In this document: positions 56,206 to 64,000 of the stretch, piece by piece | Position numbering within the stretch: the first letter of the stretch is position 1 | Layout: every line of letters begins with the position of its first letter | Assembly: GCF_037176765.1 (NCBI RefSeq) | Contig: NC_090022.1 | Coordinates: 86,811,891-86,875,890, forward strand | Source of the DNA: Anolis sagrei | Lineage: Eukaryota > Chordata > Lepidosauria > Squamata > Anolidae | Reading direction: 5' to 3' | DNA: 64,000 bases | Position numbers and translations under genes: made by a program | Notes under the pieces: model-generated | The model's database searches: none | Told to the model about the DNA's origin: nothing | Seen by the model: only the letters and a program-made list of their open reading frames with translations

Positions 56206-56452
56206 GTGGGTTAAACCCCTGTGCCGGCAGGACTGAAGACTGACAGGTTGCAGGTTCGAATCCGGGGAGAGGCGGATGAGCTCCCTCTATCAGCTCCAGC
56301 TCCTCATGCGGGGACATGAGAGAAGCCTCCCACCAGGATGATAAAACATCAAATCATCTGGGCATCCCCTGGGCAACGTCCTTGCAGACGGCCAATTCTC
56401 TCACACCAGAAGCGACTTGCAGTTTCTCAGGTCGCTCCTGACACGACAAAAA
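56206..56452 (+). mobile_element. tRNA-derived SINE
   Basis: GTGGGTTAAACCCCTGTGCC (A box) and GCAGGTTCGAATCCGGGGAG (perfect B box GGTTCGAATCC), ending CAGGTCGCTCCTGACACGAC and a run of A. The best preserved of three copies in the window. Confidence 0.9.
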
Positions 56453-56499
56453 AAATTTATGAGCACAGCACAATATTAGTATTATATATTACTATAGTT

Positions 56500-56925
56500 G
56501 CTGGGGGGAAGGGCTCTGATGACCCAGGAGACATGTTGGAACTGTCTTCCTGGCTCCCCTTCTTCACTCTGGACCCAGAGCAGCAATTGGTGCTGGGGGG
56601 ATGGGCTCCGATGACCCAGGAGAGATGTTGGAACTGTCTTCCCTGCTCCCCTTCTTCACTCTGGACCCAGGGTTCCCAACTGATGACCCAAGAGACACGT
56701 TGGAACTGTCTTCCCTGCTCCCCTTGTTCAATCTGGACCCAGAGCAGTAATTGGTGCTGGAGAGGGGCTGCCAAACTGATGACCCAAGAGACATGGTGGA
56801 ACTGTCTTCCTGGTTCCCTTTCTTCACTCTGAACCCAGAGCAGCAATTGGTGCTGGAGAGAGGAGCTCCCAACTGATGGCCCAGGAGACACGGTGGAAGT
56901 GTCTTCCTGGCTCTCCTCCCCAGTG
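56500..56925. repeat. Minisatellite, five units of about 92-97 bp
   Basis: The word GATGACCCAGGAGA and variants begin units at 56518, 56610, 56682, 56778 and 56875; one unit is shortened to 72 bp. Each unit carries GGAACTGTCTTCC and CTGGACCCAGAGCAG or a variant. The same unit occurs twice at 60896-61050. Confidence 0.88.
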
Positions 56926-57407
56926 CAGATACACAGGAGGCCCCCTCCCCGCTATGAGCAGCCCCTCCACAAAATGAAACACTCGCCCACCCCATCCCCT
57001 CCCCCCGTAAAAAGGCGAGGGGAGGTCCCTCAAGGTCCCACCCGAGAGGCGAAGAGATAAGCCACGCACAGGCCCGCAACGACACCTTCCCCCAAGAGGC
57101 CCGCTCTAGAAGGCCCTAGAAGTTTGGCCTGCGGAGGGACCCGGCGCTTCTCCCCCTCCCCCTTCTTTCTCTCTCCCTCATTCCAGCCCACTCAGTACCC
57201 ACAGCCCCCAACGGACACACCCTCCGTGGGACACTTCGCCTCCCGCTCTTGCCGCCTCCAGTGCGTGCCCCAGAGTTCCCTGCGCGAGAGGAAGAGGGCC
57301 GCTCTCCTTCTCTCCCTCCACCCCCCCCCCTCATCCCCCGCCGCAACATTCTATCCCAGGCAGAAACGAAGGGAGGGCCTCCTCGCGGGAGATACTCTCT
57401 CACTCAC

Positions 57408-57600
57408 CTCGCTCCACGCGCACAGCTCGCCCGCCGAGGCTCCTCCGAGAAACCCCCTCGCACCTCCTGCCGTCACGTGCCTCCGCCCGCGCGCGTTGGT
57501 CCGTTGCCTGCCTGCCTGCCTCACACTCTCTCCTCTCTCTCTCGCTCTCTCTCTCAGCCGCTAGCTCCGCCTCCCACGCCCCGAGACTTCCTACTCTCAT
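57408..57600 (-). other. CANX: CANX non-coding exon 1 (5' UTR)
   Basis: A strong splice donor GCGAG|GTGAGTGAG lies on the minus strand at 57408/57407 inside the CpG-rich block, and the first coding exon begins with only three leader bases, so a separate leader exon is required. The 5' end is not visible; 57600 is a guess from the promoter elements upstream. Confidence 0.65.
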
Positions 57601-57800
57601 TGATTCAGGCAAAGGGAGTCTTCCCGCCCCTCCGCTCTGATTGGTTAGACCACGCCATCACTCTCCGCCGCTCTCGCCTTAAGCCCCGTCCCTACGGCGC
57701 TGCCCTTCGTGGAGCGCTGCCATTGGCTGAGCGGCTCCGACGGAAGCGCCCGTGGGTTGGCGGGCGAGCCGGAGTAGGCGGAGCTTGAAGGACGAGGGAG
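57410..57800 (-). promoter_or_regulatory. CANX: CANX promoter in CpG island
   Basis: CpG-rich sequence (roughly 56.95-57.8 kb) has an exact ER stress response element at 57726-57708, a second CCAAT at 57644-57640 followed by a GC box (GGGGCGGG), and an E-box of CLEAR/USF type (GTCACGTG) at 57472-57479. No TATA box was seen. Confidence 0.75.
57708..57726 (-). promoter_or_regulatory. ER stress response element (ERSE), exact CCAAT-N9-CCACG
   Basis: On the minus strand CCAAT (57726-57722) is followed by nine G/C-rich bases and CCACG (57712-57708), an exact match to the ERSE consensus bound by NF-Y plus ATF6/XBP1. It lies about 300 bp upstream of the exon 1 donor and points toward CANX, a known unfolded-protein-response target in vertebrates. 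Confidence 0.8.
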
Positions 57801-57894
57801 CCTCTCCGTTCTTAAAGTGACAGGAGAGCGTACCTCCTGTGGACCGTAGTAAGAAGGAGTGGGCTGGCAGGGGCCTTGTGGGTGTCTGCTGCAG

Positions 57895-58036
57895 AGGGCC
57901 CTTCCAGACAGGCCCTATGTCCCAGGGCCTGATCCCAGGTTCAGATTATCTGGCAGTAGCAATTCTTATAATCCCGTTTAAAGCAGAACACCTGGGAATC
58001 AGATCCTCGAATATAGGGCCTTTCTGGAAGGGCCCT
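57895..58036. mobile_element. hAT-type MITE upstream of CANX
   Basis: AGGGCCCTTCCAGACAGGCC at the left and CTTTCTGGAAGGGCCCT at the right. It lies about 170 bp upstream of the ERSE and marks the outer limit of the CANX promoter. Confidence 0.8.
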
Positions 58037-58094
58037 GAGACATTCAGAGCAGAATATAGTAATGAAGAGAATGCATTGGCATCAAGTGCAGACA

Positions 58095-58569
58095 TATATA
58101 AGCGAGATTGGTGGGGACGAGGGACAGGGCCTTCTCTGTGGTGGCCCCCCGACTCTGGAACTCTCTCCCCAAGGACATCAGACAAGCCCCAACGTTGGCA
58201 GTCTTTAGGAATAGCTTAAAAGATGTGGTTGTTCCAGTGTGCATTCCCAGAATAGGAAACTCCAAGCATCATATCCCAAATGCACTTTATTAGAGATTTA
58301 AGATTGTCTGCATACCGCACCTATCTCCAAAAATCTATCCATTTCACCTGGTCATGTCCAGCATTTTTAAAATTTTTAATCATTACATTTGGCCCGGCCT
58401 TAGTTTTTAAATGTGTCATGGTGTTATTATCTAATGTTTATTGCTATTGTTTTAATGTTTATTGCTTTGTTTATTGTTGTATTTGTTATGCTGTTTTACT
58501 TATGTATTGGGCCTCGGCCTCTTGTAAGCTGCACCGAGTCCTTCGGGAGATGTTAGCGGGGTATAAAGG

Positions 58570-58601
<32 letters not shown>

Positions 58602-58605
58602 CTCT
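58095..58605 (+). mobile_element. L2 LINE 3' end
   Basis: Plus-strand translation TRDRAFSVVAPRLWNSLPKD then IRQAPTLAVFRNSLKDVV is the L2 ORF2 end. It finishes with AAGCTGCACCGAGTCCTTCG and a (TTA)n tail from about 58569. Confidence 0.85.
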
Positions 58606-58852
58606 TGAAATTAACTCCTAAGCAGAGAACAATACTAAATAGTACACAATTGAACACCTAAACACCTAAAATATATGATCATCGCAATAAGAATAAAAAT
58701 ATTTGTTAACTGCCTCAAGGCTCACAGCATAAAACACATATATCAGAACACACCACTGTATCATACCCCAAAACATGGTAGTATATAAAGCTAGAGGTTT
58801 CTCCTGACATTAAGTCTAGTTGTGGCCAACTCAGGGGTGGGGTTTATCTAAG
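58606..58852. other. Unassigned intergenic sequence
   Basis: Nothing recognised. Confidence 0.5.
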
Positions 58853-59078
58853 CCAAAGAGCTGGTGTTGTCCATAGACACCTTCAAGGTCATGCAGCCAG
58901 CACAACTGCATGGAGCACCATTACCTACCTACCTATTGATCTACTCACATTTGCATATTTTCAAACTGCCAGGTTGGCAGAAGCTGAGACTAACAGCAGG
59001 AGCTCACCCCGCTCCCCAGATTCGGTCAGCAAGTTCAGCAGCCCAGCAGTTTAACCCACCACACCACCAGGTTTACAA
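58853..59078 (-). mobile_element. Sauria-type tRNA SINE
   Basis: Reverse of the family at 54453: GTTGTCCATAGACACCTTCA, GAGCTCACCCCGCTCCCCAG and CAGTTTAACCCACCACACCA. Confidence 0.8.
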
Positions 59079-59660
59079 AGCAGCATATATAAATATAAAC
59101 ACTAAAATTGGATTAAACGTGGAAAATATTTACAATAAATAGTTAAAGCAGATTAAAATATATAAAACATTTCTCAGCATTCCTGATTCAGTCTTTAAAA
59201 CTTTTTTTCTTTACAAGGGCCGGGTGTTATTTGCTTGGCTTTATAGTCCATGAATACCTTTGTCTAATAACATTTATTTTCTTGAAGCAAAGTGTGTCCC
59301 AAGGCCGTTTTTCCTCCGACTACCCTTATTCTGTCCAGCAGAAAAGACCTCTCTAATTGAAGCCTCTAGAAAAGGCAATTGCCCTTCACAAAAGAATTCA
59401 TTTTCACCAAACTGCATTCAAAATATCAGATCTGGCAATATGTTCGCATTAAGTAAAATTACATCTTTCTCACCATCATTCCAATCCCAATGCTGTTTTA
59501 AAACATCCAGGTAGAAAGACGACAAGAAGAAAAAGGTTGCTCAGGGGAATACATGTTTTGTAAAAAATAAAAAAAAAAGAGCTTTGTTAACTGAAATATG
59601 TATGTGCTAATCTTGATATAAGCTTTGTAAAACTATGGCAATAAGTGTATAGCCTACTAC
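59079..59660. other. Unassigned intergenic sequence
   Basis: AT-rich, nothing recognised. Confidence 0.5.
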
Positions 59661-59679
59661 CAGCTTTCGCTGATACACC

Positions 59680-59945
59680 ATCTGTGCCCCTGCCTAGATT
59701 TGGATGACCTAAAGATGGTAGTGCATGCGCTGGTAACCTCAAGGATGAACTTCTACAGTGCCCTTTACACTGGGCTACCTTTGTACCAAGTTCAAAAGCA
59801 CAGCAGACAGATTGGCTACAGGAACATTCGGGAGTTAGCATATTACACCTATCACAGAGTCAACGCATTAGCTGCCAATTAGTTTCCAGGCAAAACAAAA
59901 AGTGTTGGTTGTGATCTTTAAAGCCCTATTGTCAAAGGGCTTTAA
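59680..59945 (+). mobile_element. L2-like ORF2 fragment
   Basis: DLKMVVHALVTSRMNFYSAL then YTGLPLYQVQKHSRQIGY resembles the LVTSRLDYCNALYVGLP block of L2 ORF2. Confidence 0.65.
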
Positions 59946-59956
59946 AAGCCAGAATT

Positions 59957-60080
59957 TCGTGACCGGAATCACTGGGTTGTTGTAGGTTTTTTGTCCAACT
60001 GCAACTCCCAAAACTTCTCAAGATTAGCAAGGCTTTTGGGAATTGAATTTCCAACATCATGGAGGGACAGCCAATTGCTA
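59957..60080. mobile_element. Penelope-like terminus joined to a MITE fragment
   Basis: GTGACCGGAATCACTGGGTT then GTTGTAGGTTTTTT is the reverse of the terminus at 25455. It is followed by CAACTGCAACTCCCAAAACT and the foldback words of a hAT MITE. Confidence 0.5.
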
Positions 60081-60573
60081 CCACTAGATTAAGCCAAGGT
60101 TCTGTTTCTACTTTGTAGTTTGGTTCTTAATTCCAACCACAATATTTAATTTCCTATTTAAATTCTTCACTTTTTCACCAGATGGCACTATTCACAAAGT
60201 CATGGGTCTGTTACTCAATACAATACTGTGCAAAGCTCCAACATTTTTTAAAAATATTTATTTTGCAATTAAGAGTGACTATATAGTGATAATTACGTGA
60301 GGAGTTGATTCAGTAAACACCACACCTATTGTCTAACCTGATGTTCTGGTTTAGTACTCCATTTCCGGGTGTTTGTGGACCCCCCCCCCCCCCCCATGTT
60401 TTAATACTGGTTAAAATAGTACAGCAAATTCATGTGTGAACAGAAGTCTAATTCAGTTACTTTTAAAACCATACAGAATGCTGCCCAACATTCAGCTGGA
60501 GTATTAATTTTTCTTGGGTGCAAAGAACTTACACCATGAATGCAGATTAGTGAGAGATGAAGCTTCTTAATCT
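60081..60573. other. Unassigned intergenic sequence
   Basis: Includes a poly-C run of about 17 bases (60379-60396). Nothing else recognised. Confidence 0.5.
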
Positions 60574-61050
60574 TATTTATTTATGTATTTATGACATTTA
60601 TATGCTGCCCTTCTCATACCGAAGGGGACTCAGAGTGGCTTACAAGATATAGATATATATACATACAATATATTATATTATTAGTGTAGTAAAATATCAG
60701 TATTATATTTACTATATTGTACTATACCATTATATTGTAATATTATTAGTATTGCATGTAATATAAAATATATAATTATAATAACATATTACTGTTATTA
60801 GTATTATATTGCATTATATTATATTGTTAAAACTATTATATGTATATACAATATATTATATTACATTATATTATATTATATTATTAGCATAGTACAGGAG
60901 ACAAGGTGGAACTGTCTTCTGGCCCCCTCTCTCTTCACCCTGACCCAGAGCAGTAGTGGATGCGGAGGGAGGGAGCGGGGCTCCCAACTGATGACATAGC
61001 ATAGGAGACAAGGTGGAACTGTCTTCCGGCCCCTTCTCTCTTCACTCTTC
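60574..61050 (-). mobile_element. Composite retroposon copy D (complete layout)
   Basis: (TTAT)n, TATATGCTGCCCTTCTCATA, GGGGACTCAGAGTGGCTTAC, a 250-bp AT-only block, then two minisatellite units (GGAGACAAGGTGGAACTGTC at 60897 and about 61001). Uninterrupted, so the best template for the family. Confidence 0.75.
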
Positions 61051-61599
61051 TTAAGCACTAGATGTGGACAGGGAAGGAGTTCACAGAGTGTAGCATAATT
61101 AGACTAAGTTTTATTGCACTCCCAGGTATATCTTTTTGTGAGATTTCAGGCCAAAAGGTAAAAACAGGCACTAACAAAAAGAAAAATATATGGTGGGAAT
61201 AATTTAAATTATCCAAACAGCTGCTGTGCCAAGTCCCTACTAACACCATCTTTCAGATCAGCTGAGAAAGCTGTGCCGAGAGTGCCACACAGTCATATTG
61301 CCCACCAGCTTAACATATAATGCTTTATCAATTGTAACACCCTAGTTATGATACTTCTGCCAGAAATCCAGGTGTCCCCTACACAAATGGGTATTGTTTT
61401 AATTATGCCAAAAAATAAAAAGTGTTGTCTCCTACATTTTAAAAAAAATCTGGCATCATTTAAAAACATATCTATTTGTACAAAGTAAAGAAAAATATAC
61501 ATAATGTATACTCTTATAAATATCAGAACTTAGCAGTATGTTATTTTAGATATCTCTTAAGTGTAGACATAAGAAAATTGTGGGTCTGAAGAGCAAGAT
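61051..61599. other. Unassigned intergenic sequence
   Basis: Nothing recognised. Confidence 0.5.
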
Positions 61600-61770
61600 T
61601 TGAGTCTTGTTTCAACCATGGAAACCCACTGTATATTTGTGGGTAACTCACTCTCTCTCAGCCTCAGAGGAAGGCAAAGGCAAAACTACTCTGAATAAAA
61701 GTTGCCATAAACCCCCATAATAGGAATCATCATCAGTTAGAAACAACTTGAAGACCACCCACAAGGATGT
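61600..61770 (+). mobile_element. tRNA-related SINE remnant
   Basis: CTCAGCCTCAGAGGAAGGCA, GTTGCCATAAACCCCCATAA and GTTAGAAACAACTTGAAGAC are the SINE type of 12728 read in the forward direction. Confidence 0.6.
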
Positions 61771-62317
61771 TCACTGAGGATGTGCACCATTTTTTAGTAT
61801 CTGTGTCATTTGAGACTACCATATTTCTGGTTATTATTCATGTCATTCTATTCTAAATTCAAGAGCAACAGGGAAATGCCCCAAATAAATTAATAAATAA
61901 CTTCTGGTGAGCACTTTGATTGGGGGGAGGGAGGGTGATGGAAAAGAGTTCCAGCCACTGCCCTCCAACACAGAGAACAGAATGGAGACTACTTACATTG
62001 TTAATTACACTTCTGGGCTCCTTTCAAAATACAAATATTTTTTCTTCCAAAATAAATTTCTTCTGATGTGAACATTTAAAAAAATAAAACATAAAAGAGC
62101 AGTATTATAAAATAGCACATTGAATTTCCATCTCTGGTGTGGCCCATTCTATCATTGCCCTTTAGTTTCTAATTTCAGCTTTTTGCAGCTTGCTTTATAG
62201 CATGTTGATGTCGATGCAGCCCGTTACTGTCCATTAAGACTTTCTGAGATAAGCCTTATGAGTATTTCTTGTGCTAACTTGGGTATTATTCATTGTTTTC
62301 CTGAGTTTTTGTATTCA

Positions 62318-62790
62318 ATGGGCCCTTGGTATCCACTGGGATTTGCCTCCAGGATCCACCTACCCCCTGTGGATACCAAAATCCATGGATGCTCAAGTCC
62401 CATTGTATACAATGATATAGTAAAAAAAAATGGGGGGGGGGGATTGTGTCAGGAGCGACTTGAGAAAATGCAAGTTGATTTTGGTGTGACAAAATTGGCT
62501 GCCTGCAAGTACGCCCAGATATTTGATGTTTTACCATCCTTGTGGAAGGCTTCTTTCATATCCCCATATGGGGAGCAGGAGCTGATAGAAGGAGCTCAAC
62601 TCACTCTCCTCAGATTTGAACTGCTGACGTTTTGGCCAGCAATCCTGCCAGCACAAGGGTTTAACCATTATAAAGAAAATTGTGTCCTTTATATAATATA
62701 GGAAAACTAAGGTTTGTTTTAAGGAATTTATTTTTAATATTTTCACGCCGTGGATGGTTGAATCAGTGGATACAGAATCCATGGATAAAG
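62318..62790. mobile_element. Tigger/pogo-like MITE split by a SINE
   Basis: GGCCCTTGGTATCCACTGGG and GGATGCTCAAGTCCC before 62446; then, after the SINE, ATTTTTAATATTTTCACGCC and GTTGAATCAGTGGATACAGA. The layout recalls MER2/Tigger-type elements. Family tentative. Confidence 0.5.
62446..62665 (-). mobile_element. tRNA-derived SINE
   Basis: GTGTCAGGAGCGACTTGAGA, GGAGCAGGAGCTGATAGAAG and CAAGGGTTTAACC; reverse orientation of the family at 56206. Confidence 0.8.
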
Positions 62791-62798
62791 AATAAATG

Positions 62799-63185
62799 TA
62801 TTATATGATTAGGCCTATTTCTCTGACATTATATATACACACAAACATATATATAGCAATCAAAATTCATCTTCCCTGTCAAAAGTGGGCTCCATTTAAG
62901 GTGTGCGGAGGGCCTGCTTTTGGTAGCAAAAGTTATCTGCAGGAACCTTTCCCAGCATGGCTCTCCCTTACTAAAACATAAAAGGAACTGGTGCATCTGT
63001 AAAAATAACAGCTGAACTGCATTGCAAGGCTGTTGTAACCCCTTTTAGCAATCCTTACTTAGTAGACTTAGTGGCTCTTGCAAGCCTCTGCTTAGCTTCC
63101 CAGACCAGGCAGGATCTGAGGCCTACTTTTAGGTCAGCTATTGAGTCTCATGAATCCGAAGTACTGTTGGATTTAGAAGCTCAAA
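62799..63185. other. Unassigned intergenic sequence
   Basis: Nothing recognised. Confidence 0.5.
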
Positions 63186-63229
63186 TGCTTGTTAAGACCA
63201 GCACACTTATTTGAAAAAATGGTTCACGG

Positions 63230-63450
63230 CCCTCAACAGTTCAAGGAGCGGCGTCTCTGTTCAGTCAGGGAACGGACACACAGTGCTATCCAATCACAGC
63301 GAGACGTGTCTCCGTCACTTCCGCCTTACGCGAAACCAAATAAGCCCCGCCCCTCCGCGCAGGAGGACACGCCCCTTCTGTCAAGAATGCGGTTTCTGGT
63401 CTTCGAGGATGACGCATGCGCAGAATGATTCCTAGCCTGTTTCTCATCTT
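63230..63450. promoter_or_regulatory. Compact housekeeping-type promoter of an unseen neighbour
   Basis: In about 200 bp there are CCAAT (63290), an ETS/GABPA site (GCGGAAGTG on minus, 63316-63324), a GC box (CCCCGCCCCT, about 63345) and an NRF1-like CGCATGCGCA (63413-63422), with high CpG density. No exon could be identified on either side, so gene and strand are unknown. By human synteny a divergent neighbour of CANX such as HNRNPH1 is possible. Confidence 0.55.
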
Positions 63451-63589
63451 CCATTGCGTTGCTGGGGCTTCCTCATTTTCCACTCTTACAGCCGTTTTGC
63501 TAACTTCTTGCAAAGGATTCCTATTTAATCCAATTCCTTCTAGCCCATGGTTTAATCAAATCTTTATGCAAATATAAAATACCCTAAAG

Positions 63590-63775
63590 GCACCAAGTCT
63601 CATCTGACCTTGGCATGGGAGGCTGCCAACGAATACCAAAGCTTGTAGGCTGTGTGACAGAGGAAGGAAATGGCAGAATTAACTCCGGAGTCTTCCTTAC
63701 CTAAGAAAATCCTATGAGAAGCCATAAGTTGACTGGGGGCTCGAAGACACTTAAGCACACACACACACACACAAA
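63590..63775 (+). mobile_element. 5S-headed SINE remnant with (CA)n
   Basis: TTGGCATGGGAGGCTGCCAA and GAATACCAAAGCTTGTAGGC recall the 3' part of 5S rRNA; the tail is CCATAAGTTGACTGGGGGCT and ends in (CA)n. Confidence 0.6.
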
Positions 63776-64000
63776 TAAATCTTTAATATTTTTTAAAGAT
63801 TAACTAAACCCTCTCCTCTCTTCATCTGCGCTCTCCCCAGATTCGAACCTCCAGATAAAGAATGTTTTCGCTATTTCTACAGAGGGTTAGCTGAAAAAAG
63901 TTATGGTGTACTGGATACTTGGGGGACTCTGCATACCAGACTTCCAAACAAGCATATGCAGCCCATAGGCTGTAGTTTAACAGTCTGACTCAATGCACAC
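63776..64000. other. Unassigned sequence at window edge
   Basis: Nothing recognised. Confidence 0.5.

Larger units (their letters stand above)
55107..56925 (-). mobile_element. Composite retroposon copy C (L2-like end, AT block, minisatellite) with nested BovB and SINE
   Basis: The L2-like end at 55110-55190 (ATATTTATATCCCACCCGTC) is split from its AT block (56083-56200, TACAATATATTATATTATTA) by BovB. The AT block is split by a tRNA SINE (56206-56452) and resumes at 56460. A five-unit minisatellite follows to about 56925. Confidence 0.7.
48582..57407 (-). other. CANX: CANX intron 1 (8.8 kb)
   Basis: Holds an unexplained GC-rich block (48930-49235), a composite-element copy (49683-49800), a mariner-like transposon inside a MITE (50463-52186), a Sauria SINE, MITEs and a nested composite element with minisatellite (55107-56925). 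The stretch 52.19-54.27 kb has nothing that I recognise. Confidence 0.85.

Noticed and set aside
56206-56300. Possible tRNA gene (good A and B boxes)
   Set aside because: The sequence does not form a proper cloverleaf with an anticodon arm and continues into a SINE body found at other sites.
56338-57085. Overlapping long open frames on both strands over the minisatellite
   Set aside because: A ~95-bp repeat lacking stops in some frames yields repeating peptides automatically; no start context, splice site or known domain supports coding.
57124-57788. Plus-strand open frames of 146 and 179 codons in the CpG island
   Set aside because: Low-complexity Pro/Ser/Arg translation of GC-rich promoter DNA; the splice donor, ERSE and CCAAT all point to the minus strand.
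1-64000. Retrovirus, other LTR element, Polinton, CRISPR array or prokaryotic-type operon
   Set aside because: No paired long terminal repeats with TG...CA ends, no gag/pol/env-type or capsid blocks, and no regularly spaced short repeats were seen; the only dense repeats are microsatellites and one minisatellite.

Overview
This is a vertebrate, almost certainly squamate (lizard), nuclear window. Two spliced host genes fit conserved vertebrate families over their whole coding length. The repeats around them (BovB and L2 LINEs, CR1, Sauria-type tRNA SINEs whose tail resembles BovB, 5S-headed SINEs, hAT and Tc1/mariner MITEs) are the mixture I associate with iguanian lizards such as Anolis. The species itself cannot be fixed from the sequence.

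Both genes are on the minus strand. CANX (calnexin) begins in a CpG-rich promoter near 57.4-57.8 kb. It has a non-coding first exon ending at 57408 and fourteen coding exons from 48578 down to 35259, with a probable 3' UTR to about 32.4 kb. MAML1 (Mastermind-like 1) begins at a second GC-rich promoter near 30.9-31.2 kb. It has five coding exons from 30707 down to 9131 and a probable 3' UTR to about 6 kb. The order CANX then MAML1, head to tail, matches human 5q35. All exon joins keep phase and use GT/AG, giving predicted proteins of 613 aa (CANX) and 1071 aa (MAML1). The products act separately: calnexin is an ER-membrane lectin chaperone, and MAML1 is the nuclear Notch coactivator.

Layout: 0-5.3 kb is LINE debris (an unclassified LINE, a Penelope-like end, a SINE, L2, CR1). 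5.9-30.7 kb is MAML1, whose 12-kb first intron holds L1, L2, CR1, MITEs and a segment present three times. 31.2-32.4 kb is the short intergenic space. 32.4-57.4 kb is CANX, whose 8.8-kb first intron holds a mariner-like transposon nested in a MITE, and a composite element carrying a nested BovB and SINE plus a minisatellite. 57.9-63.1 kb is intergenic repeats. A compact housekeeping-type promoter lies at 63.2-63.45 kb, presumably for the next gene.

The observations most worth a second look are: an exact ER stress response element upstream of CANX exon 1; a composite non-autonomous retroposon with VNTR, AT-rich block and L2-like 3' tail, resembling SVA in layout; a partial copy of CANX exon 3 placed in intron 4; and three copies of the sequence that begins MAML1 intron 1. 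No retrovirus or LTR element, CRISPR array or free-standing RNA gene was recognised. Coordinates of spliced exons are precise to the base where GT/AG and phase agree. UTR ends, promoters and repeat edges are approximate.
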